Below, piece by piece: positions 57,299-63,939 of a DNA stretch of 64,000 nt. Within the stretch, counting starts at the first letter, position 1. Every line of letters starts with the position of its first letter. A program made the position numbers and the translations under genes. The notes under the pieces were generated by a model that was not told the DNA's origin, searched no databases, and was given only the letters and a program-made list of their open reading frames with translations. Source of the stretch: Ruegeria sp. HKCCD8929 (GTDB lineage: Bacteria > Pseudomonadota > Alphaproteobacteria > Rhodobacterales > Rhodobacteraceae); NCBI RefSeq assembly GCF_013031405.1, contig NZ_WPZY01000002.1:372001-436000 (forward strand), read 5' to 3'.

Positions 57299-58364
57299 TC
57301 AGGCGGCGGCGTCTTTCCGGGGCTTCCTTTTGGCAACATCCCGATCCTCGGCAGGCCCGGCCTCGGCAGCCAATGGCGAATGGGTGGCTACCTGCACCTG
57401 ATTGCGGCCTTTGTCCTGGGCAAGATAAAGCGCATCGTCGGCGGCCCGCATCATGTCCTGCGGCATGGTTCCATGCGAGGGGTAATGCGCGACGCCCAGC
57501 GAAATCGTGAATTCGCGGCAAAGTCTTTTTCCCGTAGTGCACCGTCACCGCCTCAACCGCCTGCGGCAGATGCTCGGCGCGGGTGATCGCATCCTCGGGC
57601 ATGCAGTCGGGCAGGATCAGGGTGAATTCCTCACCTCCCATTCTGCAGGCGACCTCATCGCCGTCGCAGCCCTGAACCAGCACCGAGCCCACCGCTCGCA
57701 GCACCATGTCGCCTGCGTCATGGCCGTGGGTGTCGTTGAACTTCTTAAAATGATCCACGTCCATCGCCGGCGACAGGCGCACCCGCATGATGAACAGATT
57801 GCGCAGATCGGTGATGTCCGAATAGCACTCGACCGCGCGGACAAACTGGTCGTTCGTCATCACCGGCGTGTAGAGTTCGGCCACATGTCGGGTCCCGATA
57901 TCAGCGGATGCCGGTTGTATGCGGAGCCCATCGACCTCCGAGACCGGTTTTTCCTCATGCTTGTAATAGACGCTCCCCGCTGCCACGACGGAGTGAAAAT
58001 GCGAGGTGTCGACGGTGCTGCCCATATCGGACGCTCGGGTGGGCCAGAACACTCGGCCATCAGCATTGAGCAGTTTGAAGCGATAGACATCCGAGGCCTT
58101 GGGCATCAGCGCCAGAAACTCGCGATCGTGTTCGTCCAGCATGCCGGTGCGGAACGTGACCTCCGCATCTTCCAGATGCAGCATCACCCGGCGGTTCCAC
58201 AGGTCGGCCTGGTGCCGCAGATTCGCCTCGAGCATCCGGTCCACGATCGGCGCCGGAATTCTGTAAATGCCCCAACCTGCGGCGACGCCGAGCCCGATCA
58301 GACCGATGCAAATGCCGATCCATTTCAGCCGCCCCGTGGCCGGCCCCGTCTCCGTTCCGCTCAT
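57299..58364 (-). pseudogene. Decayed membrane diguanylate cyclase (GGDEF), frameshifted
   Basis: Start MSGTETGPATGRLKWIGICI with one N-terminal membrane helix and a periplasmic sensor region (about 35-190). The cytoplasmic part jumps from ITDLRNLFIMRVRLSPAMDV into the middle of a GGDEF domain (HFKKFNDTHGHDAGDMVLRA, ACRMGGEEFTLILP). The second membrane helix and the N-terminal GGDEF portion with its usual L-T-x-L-x-N-R-R are absent. After VTVHYGKK the frame is wrong; the next frame gives REFTISLGVAHYPSHGTMPQ and a normal end at 57299. One extra base in the five-T run at 57526-57530 (AAAAA on the coding strand) explains it. Two independent lesions indicate a pseudogene unless the homopolymer is an assembly error. 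Confidence 0.75.
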
Positions 58365-58471
58365 TATGCCGCGCTCCCATTCCTGGGCGGATCTTCCGGG
58401 ACCGGGTTTGACAATCGGTTAATACCACCCGGAGCACACGGTTCATCTTTCGGTCAAATTTGGCCGATTGC

Positions 58472-58480
58472 TGTGGATAA
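58472..58480 (-). promoter_or_regulatory. Consensus DnaA box
   Basis: TGTGGATAA on the plus strand, i.e. TTATCCACA on the minus strand, the exact consensus DnaA 9-mer. It is single in this gap and 72 bp before the helicase start, so it may couple expression to DnaA rather than mark an origin. Chance occurrence is possible. Confidence 0.35.
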
Positions 58481-58495
58481 GTCGGAAATGAGCTG

Positions 58496-58510
58496 GAACA
58501 AGTCGTGAAC
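58496..58510 (+). promoter_or_regulatory. LexA box upstream of the UvrD/PcrA helicase gene
   Basis: GAAC-N7-GAAC (58496-58510), the reverse complement of the alphaproteobacterial SOS box GTTC-N7-GTTC, with the inner seven bases AAGTCGT. It lies 41 bp before the helicase ATG, overlapping the expected promoter. Confidence 0.7.
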
Positions 58511-58551
58511 AAACTCTTTCCCTCAGGCGCGTTCCGGCGTAGTTTGACGGC

Positions 58552-60954
58552 ATGAGCAGCTTCGATGAAATGGACGCCTTCGAGGGCGCATCGCTGTCGG
58601 CGCGGGCCATGGCGGCGCGGCCGATGCCTTATCTCGACGATCTCAACCCAGCCCAGCGTGAGGCGGTGGAGCGGTTGGACGGCCCGGTGCTGATGCTGGC
58701 GGGGGCGGGCACCGGCAAGACCAAGGCGCTGACCACCCGGATCGTGCACCTGCTGAGTACCGCACGGGCGCGTCCCAACGAGATCCTTGCCGTCACCTTC
58801 ACCAACAAGGCCGCGCGCGAGATGAAGGAACGGGTGGGTCGTTTGCTGGGCCAGCCCGCCGAGGGGATGCCTTGGCTGGGCACGTTCCACTCGATCTGCG
58901 TCAAGCTGCTGCGCCGTCACGCGGAACTGGCGGGGCTGAAATCGAACTTCACCATTCTGGATACCGACGACCAGTTGCGCCTGCTCAAGCAACTGGTGCA
59001 GGCGGCCAATATCGACGACAAGCGCTGGCCTGCGCGGCTGCTCGCCAACATCATCGACGGCTGGAAGAACCGCGCCTTTACCCCCGACAAGGTGCCGACG
59101 GCGGATGCGGGCGCGTATAACCACAAGGGTGTCGAGCTTTATGCCCAATACCAGACCCGTCTGCGTGAGCTGAACGCGGTGGATTTTGGCGATCTGCTCT
59201 TGAACATGGTCACGATCTTTCAGACCCATCCGGATGTTCTGGAGCAGTACCAGCGCTGGTTCCGCTACATCCTGGTGGACGAGTATCAGGACACCAACGT
59301 CGCACAGTATCTGTGGCTGCGGCTGCTGGCCGGGGCGCATAAGAACATCTGCTGCGTCGGCGATGATGACCAGTCGATCTATGGGTGGCGCGGTGCCGAG
59401 GTCGGCAATATCCTGCGGTTCGAAAAGGATTTCCCGGGCGCCCATGTGGTGCGGCTGGAGCAGAACTACCGCTCGACCCCCCATATCCTCGCTGCTGCCT
59501 CGAACGTCATTCGCGGCAATGAGGGGCGGCTGGGCAAGACGCTGTGGACCGAAGCCGAGACCGGCGAAAAGGTGCGCCTGATCGGCCATTGGGATGGCGA
59601 GGAAGAGGCGCGCTGGATCGGGGAAGAGATCGACGCGATGCAGGGCGGCACGCGCGGCGTGCGGCCCATGAACCTCGATGACATTGCCATCCTTGTTCGT
59701 GCCTCGCACCAGATGCGGGCCTTCGAGGACCGGTTCCTGACCATCGGCCTGCCCTACAAGGTGATCGGCGGCCCGCGATTCTACGAGCGTATGGAGATCC
59801 GCGATGCCATGGCTTATTTCCGGCTGGTGGTCAGCCCCGAGGACGATCTGGCGTTCGAGCGGATCGTGAACACGCCCAAGCGGGGTCTCGGCGACAAGGC
59901 GCAGCAGACGATCCAGATGACCGCGCGATCCCACAGCGTGTCGCTGGTCGAAGGCGCGCGAATCGCGGTGGATCAGGGCGCGATTAAGGGCAAGGGCGGC
60001 GCGGCCTTGCGTCAACTGGTCGATAATCTGGCCCGCTGGAACGGGATGACGCGCGGACCGGTGATCGAGATCGATGATGGCGCGGTGATCGACGACGGCG
60101 CGACACCGCAGCTTACCTATGGCGAGCCCGAGGTCTCTCACATCGAGCTGGCGCAGATCGTGCTGGACGAATCCGGCTATACCGCCCATTGGCAGAACGA
60201 GAAAACGCCCGAGGCGCCGGGGCGATTGGAAAACCTCAAGGAACTGGTCAAGGCGCTGGAATCGTTCGACAACCTGCAAGGATTTCTGGAACATGTCAGC
60301 CTGATCATGGACAACGATCAGAGTGAGGACGGGGCCAAAGTCTCGATCATGACGCTGCACGCGGCCAAAGGTCTGGAATTCCCCACCGTGTTCCTGCCGG
60401 GATGGGAGGACGGGCTGTTTCCGTCCCAGCGCTCGATGGACGAATCGGGCCTCAAGGGCCTCGAAGAGGAGCGGCGGCTGGCCTATGTCGGCATCACCCG
60501 TGCCGAAGAGGTCTGTACAATCTCGTTCGCTGCCAACCGGCGGGTGTTCGGGCAATGGCAGAACGCGCTGCCGTCGCGCTTCATCGACGAACTGCCCGAG
60601 GATCATGTGGAGGTGCTGACACCGCCGGGCCTTTACGGCGGCGGCGGTTACAGCGCGCAGGGCATCGAGACCCGCGCGGCCGAGGCCAATGTCTACAACT
60701 CCCCTGGCTGGAAACGCCTGCAGGCGCGGCAGGGCCAATACGGCGTGTCGCAGCCGCGCGAGAGCCGGAATACGGTGATCGACCTGGACGCGGTGGCCAG
60801 TTTTACGCTGGGCGAGCGGGTGTTTCACCAGAAATTCGGGTATGGCGCCGTGATCGGTATCGAGGGCGACAAGGTCGAGGTGGACTTCGAGAAGGCCGGG
60901 ACCAAGAAAGTGGTGGCCCGCTTTCTCACCGCCAGCGATGACGTGCCGTTCTGA
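58552..60954 (+). CDS. uvrD: ATP-dependent DNA helicase UvrD/PcrA
   Basis: 800 residues, SF1A 3'-5' helicase for nucleotide excision and mismatch repair. Motifs in order: Walker A LMLAGAGTGKTKALTTRIVH, Ia VTFTNKAAREMKERV, II VDEYQDTNVAQYLWLR, III CCVGDDDQSIYGWRGAEVGN, IV RLEQNYRSTPHIL, V SIMTLHAAKGLEFPTVFLPG, VI RRLAYVGITRAEEV. The C-terminal Tudor-like domain (FTLGERVFHQKFGYGAVIGI) is typical of PcrA/UvrD and contacts RNA polymerase. SOS control is suggested by the LexA box. Confidence 0.96.
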   Translation: MSSFDEMDAFEGASLSARAMAARPMPYLDDLNPAQREAVERLDGPVLMLAGAGTGKTKALTTRIVHLLSTARARPNEILAVTFTNKAAREMKERVGRLLGQPAEGMPWLGTFHSICVKLLRRHAELAGLKSNFTILDTDDQLRLLKQLVQAANIDDKRWPARLLANIIDGWKNRAFTPDKVPTADAGAYNHKGVELYAQYQTRLRELNAVDFGDLLLNMVTIFQTHPDVLEQYQRWFRYILVDEYQDTNVAQYLWLRLLAGAHKNICCVGDDDQSIYGWRGAEVGNILRFEKDFPGAHVVRLEQNYRSTPHILAAASNVIRGNEGRLGKTLWTEAETGEKVRLIGHWDGEEEARWIGEEIDAMQGGTRGVRPMNLDDIAILVRASHQMRAFEDRFLTIGLPYKVIGGPRFYERMEIRDAMAYFRLVVSPEDDLAFERIVNTPKRGLGDKAQQTIQMTARSHSVSLVEGARIAVDQGAIKGKGGAALRQLVDNLARWNGMTRGPVIEIDDGAVIDDGATPQLTYGEPEVSHIELAQIVLDESGYTAHWQNEKTPEAPGRLENLKELVKALESFDNLQGFLEHVSLIMDNDQSEDGAKVSIMTLHAAKGLEFPTVFLPGWEDGLFPSQRSMDESGLKGLEEERRLAYVGITRAEEVCTISFAANRRVFGQWQNALPSRFIDELPEDHVEVLTPPGLYGGGGYSAQGIETRAAEANVYNSPGWKRLQARQGQYGVSQPRESRNTVIDLDAVASFTLGERVFHQKFGYGAVIGIEGDKVEVDFEKAGTKKVVARFLTASDDVPF

Positions 60955-60963
60955 GCCAGAGCC

Positions 60964-61812
60964 TCAAAGATCCAGCGTCACCCAGACCGCATCATGATCG
61001 GATGCGGGCCGGTCGACTCGCGTGAACCCGGCGTCCTGCATCCGGTCATGGGTGAACTTGCTGAGCAGGATGTGGTCGAGCTGCTGCTTACGACCCTCGA
61101 ACTCATAGGTGAACTGCTCTTCCTCAGGCAGATGTTCAGTCGCTGAAATCAGGTTGTAACTGGTGTCCAACTTGCCCTGCATGATGTCGAGCGGTTTGGT
61201 CTTGGGCTCGTCATTCATGTCCCCGAGAATCGCGGTGAACGAGGGGGATGCGGAATTGCCCTGTTCGACCCGGGGCCGGGACAGATGTCGCACGATCTGC
61301 GCCTGCGCGTTTCTGAGCAGTCTGGTTTCCTCGGTTCCGCCGCGGCGGGATTTCAGATGGACGACAAAGAGCGAGATGACCTCGCTACCCACTTCGATAT
61401 CTGCCCGCACGAATTTACCCAGGCTTCCGACCCGCTCGCGTTCGCGCGCGTCGATATAAGTCACGGCGGTCTGATCCAGCCGGGTGACCGGGCTGATCGA
61501 CGCCTGATACTTGCTCAGCACCGCCACGTTCTGCCCGGTGTAGGGGTCCAGCGTCTCGCCGCAGTAAAGAAATGGCATCGCGTGACCTGCGGCGGCAAGC
61601 CTCTGCTGAACCGCCTCGACAACATGCGGCCCTTCGACCTCCTGCAAGCCCACGATGTCCGGCCCTTCCGGCCCGATGCCGCGAATGGCCTCGGCAATCA
61701 GGTCGGCCTTTTCCTCGAACCCGCCATCCGGCAGGCGCTCGCCCCATCGCTTCAGGGGCGCCTCGTTGTCGAACAGCCAGAATGTGTTGAACGTCGCAAG
61801 CGTGAATTTCAT
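60964..61812 (-). CDS. Endonuclease/exonuclease/phosphatase-family protein
   Basis: 282 residues from ATG 61812 (MKFTLATFNTFWLFDNEAPL). EEP fold with the complete metal/catalytic set: N in TFNTFW, E in VGLQEVEGPHVV, FVVHLKSRRGGTEETRLLRN, D-x-N in FTAILGDMNDEPKT, and SDHDAVWVTLDL at the end. Closer to the DNase/exonuclease III pattern than the copy at 23514. Converges on the helicase gene. Confidence 0.88.
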   Translation of the reverse strand: MKFTLATFNTFWLFDNEAPLKRWGERLPDGGFEEKADLIAEAIRGIGPEGPDIVGLQEVEGPHVVEAVQQRLAAAGHAMPFLYCGETLDPYTGQNVAVLSKYQASISPVTRLDQTAVTYIDARERERVGSLGKFVRADIEVGSEVISLFVVHLKSRRGGTEETRLLRNAQAQIVRHLSRPRVEQGNSASPSFTAILGDMNDEPKTKPLDIMQGKLDTSYNLISATEHLPEEEQFTYEFEGRKQQLDHILLSKFTHDRMQDAGFTRVDRPASDHDAVWVTLDL

Positions 61813-61934
61813 GGCACGGGCCTCCAATCGAGAGTGAGAATTCGAAAGTCAAATATAGGAATGAAACCAGCGTGCCCCGGCAATGCGCGGTGGGTCAAGG
61901 CGCGTGCCGTTTGGAACGGACGGCGGTGCAAGAC

Positions 61935-61980
61935 AAAGAAAAACGGCGGTTCCCAGGGAGGAGGAGGGGGAACCGCCGTT
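61935..61980 (-). terminator. Terminal hairpin of the CcsR-like array
   Basis: On the minus strand, the 13-bp perfect stem AACGGCGGTTCCC / GGGAACCGCCGTT (61942-61954, 61968-61980) is followed by TTTTTCTTT, making it an intrinsic terminator. Its loop carries CCTCCTCCTCCCT, so it is both the last sRNA hairpin and the transcript end. Confidence 0.88.
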
Positions 61981-62020
61981 CTTTGCAACATCAGGGCAGG
62001 GAGGAGGAAGGCCCCGATGT
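61942..62020 (-). ncRNA. ccsR3: CcsR-like small RNA, unit 3 (two hairpins)
   Basis: Minus-strand unit: a 10-bp hairpin with one A/C mismatch (61988-61997 with 62011-62020) and loop CTTCCTCCTCCCT, a 7-nt linker, then the 13-bp terminator hairpin with loop CCTCCTCCTCCCT. Both loops expose CCTCCTCCC, the hallmark of Rhodobacter CcsR RNAs. Confidence 0.85.
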
Positions 62021-62052
62021 ATCCGAACCCGGGTTTGACCCCGGTATGAAGT

Positions 62053-62127
62053 CGCGGCGGTGTCAGGGAGGAGGAGGACACCGCCGCGCGCTTTCAACAC
62101 CGGGTAGGGAGGAGGAGAACCCGGTGT
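62053..62127 (-). ncRNA. ccsR2: CcsR-like small RNA, unit 2 (two hairpins)
   Basis: Stems of 9 bp (ACACCGGGT / ACCCGGTGT, 62097-62105 and 62119-62127) and 12 bp (CGCGGCGGTGTC / GACACCGCCGCG, 62053-62064 and 62077-62088), 8-nt linker. Both loops show CTCCTCCTCCCT on the minus strand. Bases differ between units in stems and are conserved in loops. Confidence 0.85.
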
Positions 62128-62160
62128 ATCGGCTTCCGGCGTTCAGGGCCGGTATGAGGT

Positions 62161-62233
62161 GCGGCGGCACAGGGAGGAGGAGAATGCCGCCGCCTAAGTT
62201 CAGACCCTCAAGGGAGGAGGAGTAAGGGCCTGA
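62161..62233 (-). ncRNA. ccsR1: CcsR-like small RNA, unit 1 (two hairpins)
   Basis: First unit after the DUF1127 gene. Stem TCAGACCCT / AGGGCCTGA (one A/C mismatch, 62200-62208 and 62225-62233) and stem GCGGCGGCA / TGCCGCCGC (62161-62169 and 62185-62193), 7-nt linker. Loops of 15-16 nt contain CTCCTCCTCCCT. Released by processing from the DUF1127 transcript, as in R. sphaeroides (inference). Confidence 0.85.
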
Positions 62234-62252
62234 TCCCGTGTATTCCTGGTGG

Positions 62253-62477
62253 TTAGCGCGCGGTGAACTCGTGCGCCGCCTGCTGCGCAACCCGCCTGAT
62301 CATCGAGCGGTGCAGGCCCAGATCGGCCAGCTCGCGTCCCGACAGCGCCGACAGTTCATTGACGGTCTGGCGGTAGACCCGGTGACGGGTGTAACGGGTC
62401 TTGGCGGCTTCGATCAGTGCAAAGAAGCCAAAGGTCTGAGTGCCCTTCAGGGCGGTGTGTTCGCTCGTAACGGCCAT
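62253..62477 (-). CDS. ccaF1: DUF1127 small protein, CcaF1-like
   Basis: 74 residues from ATG 62477 (AGG eight bases upstream). The N-terminal MAVTSEHTALKGTQTFGFFA is followed by the C-terminal DUF1127 motif YRQTVNELSALSGRELADLG, then LHRSMIRRVAQQAAHEFTAR. In Rhodobacter sphaeroides the homologous protein CcaF1 binds RNA and helps mature the co-transcribed CcsR RNAs. The stop is 19 bp before the first CcsR-like hairpin on the same strand. The longer 137-codon frame includes the promoter region and is rejected. Confidence 0.88.
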   Translation of the reverse strand: MAVTSEHTALKGTQTFGFFALIEAAKTRYTRHRVYRQTVNELSALSGRELADLGLHRSMIRRVAQQAAHEFTAR

Positions 62478-62537
62478 GTTCGTAACCTGTATTCGTCTCG
62501 GATGGTGCCGCGGTGCTGCGGCGTTTGCTTGAGACTG

Positions 62538-62565
62538 AAAATAGGCAAATGCTGCAGGTGCACAA
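62538..62565 (-). promoter_or_regulatory. Putative promoter of ccaF1-CcsR
   Basis: On the minus strand TTGTGC (62565-62560), a 16-bp spacer and TATTTT (62543-62538) would start RNA near 62530, about 50 nt before the ATG. In R. sphaeroides this operon is driven by RpoHI/RpoHII; the match here is only suggestive. Confidence 0.4.
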
Positions 62566-63117
62566 TGGCTGACATCGGCAATGCCGCTATGCAGCAAGTG
62601 CATAGATTGGCTGGGAAATCGGTGCGGCAGCCTCGGAACGCCTGTTTTGTTGGGGTTTCGCGGCAATGCTCTTGGGCCGCCGCCTCAGTTTTGGGTGGGT
62701 ATTTGGTATTTACGGCTACGTTCTTAGGCAACGTGAACGAAGAACAGGCCTTGAATTGGGTTGCGCGACACCAAGACGGATTTGGGACATCATGGGATTG
62801 GTGTCTGGGAAATCGCGGGACATGGGAAACCGTGGGATAAGAATGGACGGCTGGTCCCGAAGAGGCGTGGTCTAATGTTCGTGGGACGGGATATGATGCA
62901 CGATTCGTGTGATTTGCGTGAACAAATATAGAACAAAAGCAAGCGTTTGCCGGCGCATCGAAAAATATTGGGAAATAATGGGAGATTGCGGCTTCGCATC
63001 TGCGTCACAATATGTTGTGCCTTGAATAGCGCGACCCGCTATCAAGGCCGCAATTGACAGCGAATCTTCTGCATTTCCAGTCAAAATCAGTAGTCAAACA
63101 AGGCCATGTTTAAAATC
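62566..63117. other. Non-coding stretch between the ccaF1 and dcw promoters
   Basis: About 550 bp, lower in GC than the surroundings. No open frame has a credible start, ribosome site and composition. The only clear structure is the TGGGA repeat cluster at 62783-62837. AT-rich in 62920-63117, with CACAATATGTTGTG at 63006-63019 as a small dyad. Confidence 0.5.
62783..62837 (+). promoter_or_regulatory. TGGGA repeat cluster, possible second MraZ operator
   Basis: TGGGA at 62783 and 62793, TGGGA/CGGGA at 62806 and 62816, TGGGA at 62823 and 62833: three pairs each with exactly 10-bp spacing. MraZ of E. coli binds direct TGGGN repeats with 5-nt gaps. The cluster is about 600 bp before mraZ, farther than expected, so assignment is tentative. 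Confidence 0.4.
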
Positions 63118-63162
63118 TTCCCTCAAAAACCTATTGATTTCCATGAATTCCCATGGCATCCC
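63118..63162 (-). promoter_or_regulatory. Period-10 MraZ-box-like array at the dcw promoter
   Basis: TTCCC 63118, AACCT 63128, TTTCC 63138, TTCCC 63148 and ATCCC 63158: five blocks at exact 10-bp spacing, i.e. GGGAT, GGGAA, GGAAA, AGGTT, GGGAA on the minus strand. It directly precedes TAATAC (63163-63168), a candidate -10 for upsM/mraZ. Fits a MraZ operator of (TGGGN-N5) type in reverse orientation. Confidence 0.5.
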
Positions 63163-63170
63163 TAATACAT

Positions 63171-63376
63171 CCGATGAGGACGAGGCAGTAGGGGCAGTCA
63201 ACGACCCCAACCAATAACAAACAGGTTTCATACAGGCATCTCGCTTTCATCAGAACAAAGAGATCCGGCGCGCGGGCGAGCAGACATCCCCCCAGGTGGC
63301 GCGCGCAGCTGGACTTCCCGCACAGCGGGCAAATGCGGCGGGTTGATCGGTGGCAGCAGATCAACCTGCCGTTTTT
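63171..63376 (+). ncRNA. upsM: UpsM-type small RNA in the dcw leader
   Basis: In R. sphaeroides the mraZ mRNA has a 268-nt leader whose early termination gives the abundant sRNA UpsM (206 nt). Here the same layout is visible. A putative start near 63171, after TAATAC, would leave a 261-nt leader. A small hairpin CCCGC-aca-GCGGG lies at 63317-63329, and an intrinsic terminator ends at 63376, 56 nt before mraZ. The 5' end is estimated, not seen. Confidence 0.72.
63336..63376 (+). terminator. Premature terminator inside the dcw leader
   Basis: A 13-bp stem CGGCGGGTTGATC / GATCAACCTGCCG with one G-U pair, a 10-nt loop, then TTTTT (63372-63376). It sits between the dcw promoter and mraZ, so full-length mraZ mRNA requires readthrough. 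Confidence 0.88.
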
Positions 63377-63431
63377 AGCATCTGGGGGTGTGTGAGTTTT
63401 AACGGGGGCGCAGGCGAAAGGGACAGTCGGC

Positions 63432-63935
63432 TTGGCGCGCAGGTTCAGAGGTGAAAGCCACCACAAGGTGGATGCGAAGGGCAGGGTGTCGATCCCGGCC
63501 TCGTTTCGCCGTGTGCTTGAGGCGGGCGATCCCAACTGGCAATCCGGCGATAACCCCGAACTTGTGATCGTCTATGGCGATCACCGCCGCAAATACCTGG
63601 AATGCTACACGATGGAGGCGATCGACGAGGTCGATGCCAAGATCGACGCCCTGCCGCGCGGCTCGATGCAGCGTAAGATGCTGCAGCGCATGTTCCACGG
63701 TCAGTCCTTTCCCACCAATGTGGACGAAACCGGCCGTCTGGTGCTGCCCGCCAAGCTGCGCAAGAAGATCGATCTGGACAACGAGGCCTTCTTCATTGCC
63801 GCCGGTGACACGTTCCAGATCTGGAAACCCGAGACCTACGACAGCGTAGAGCTTGCCGCCGCCGAAGAGTGGCTGGACGAATTGCCGGGCGATTTCGATC
63901 CGATGCAGTATCTCGACGGCCCCGGGGATGGGTGA
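63432..63935 (+). CDS. mraZ: Transcriptional regulator MraZ
   Basis: 167 residues with a TTG start (GGG about nine bases upstream; no in-frame ATG before it) giving the standard ARRFRGESHHKVDAKGRVSI. Two SpoVT/AbrB-like repeats: KGRVSIPASFRRVLEAGD and TGRLVLPAKLRKKIDLDNEA. MraZ forms a ring that binds the mraZ promoter and represses the division and cell-wall cluster. First gene of the dcw operon; 4 bp before rsmH. Confidence 0.95.
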   Translation: MARRFRGESHHKVDAKGRVSIPASFRRVLEAGDPNWQSGDNPELVIVYGDHRRKYLECYTMEAIDEVDAKIDALPRGSMQRKMLQRMFHGQSFPTNVDETGRLVLPAKLRKKIDLDNEAFFIAAGDTFQIWKPETYDSVELAAAEEWLDELPGDFDPMQYLDGPGDG

Positions 63936-63939
63936 CGGC

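Noticed and set aside
58472..58480. Replication origin
   Set aside because: Only one DnaA box, no AT-rich unwinding region and no dnaA, hemE or parAB nearby.
58060..60828. 922-codon minus-strand open frame
   Set aside because: Shadow of the UvrD/PcrA gene on the other strand; no homology seen.
61955..62222. Six AGGGAGGAGG repeats as a CRISPR array or as a string of ribosome sites
   Set aside because: Repeats are too short and lie in loops of hairpins with different stems; no cas genes; no plus-strand starts follow them. The sRNA reading on the minus strand explains everything.
62253..62666. 137-codon version of the DUF1127 gene
   Set aside because: The extra N-terminus covers the promoter and has no homology; the 74-codon form has a ribosome site and normal DUF1127 length.
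63171..63376. RNase P RNA or tmRNA upstream of mraZ
   Set aside because: The universal core sequences of these RNAs are absent; the layout fits UpsM instead.
63131..63535. 134-codon minus-strand frame over the dcw leader
   Set aside because: It overlaps mraZ and the UpsM terminator, has no ribosome site, and its Cys-rich translation matches nothing.
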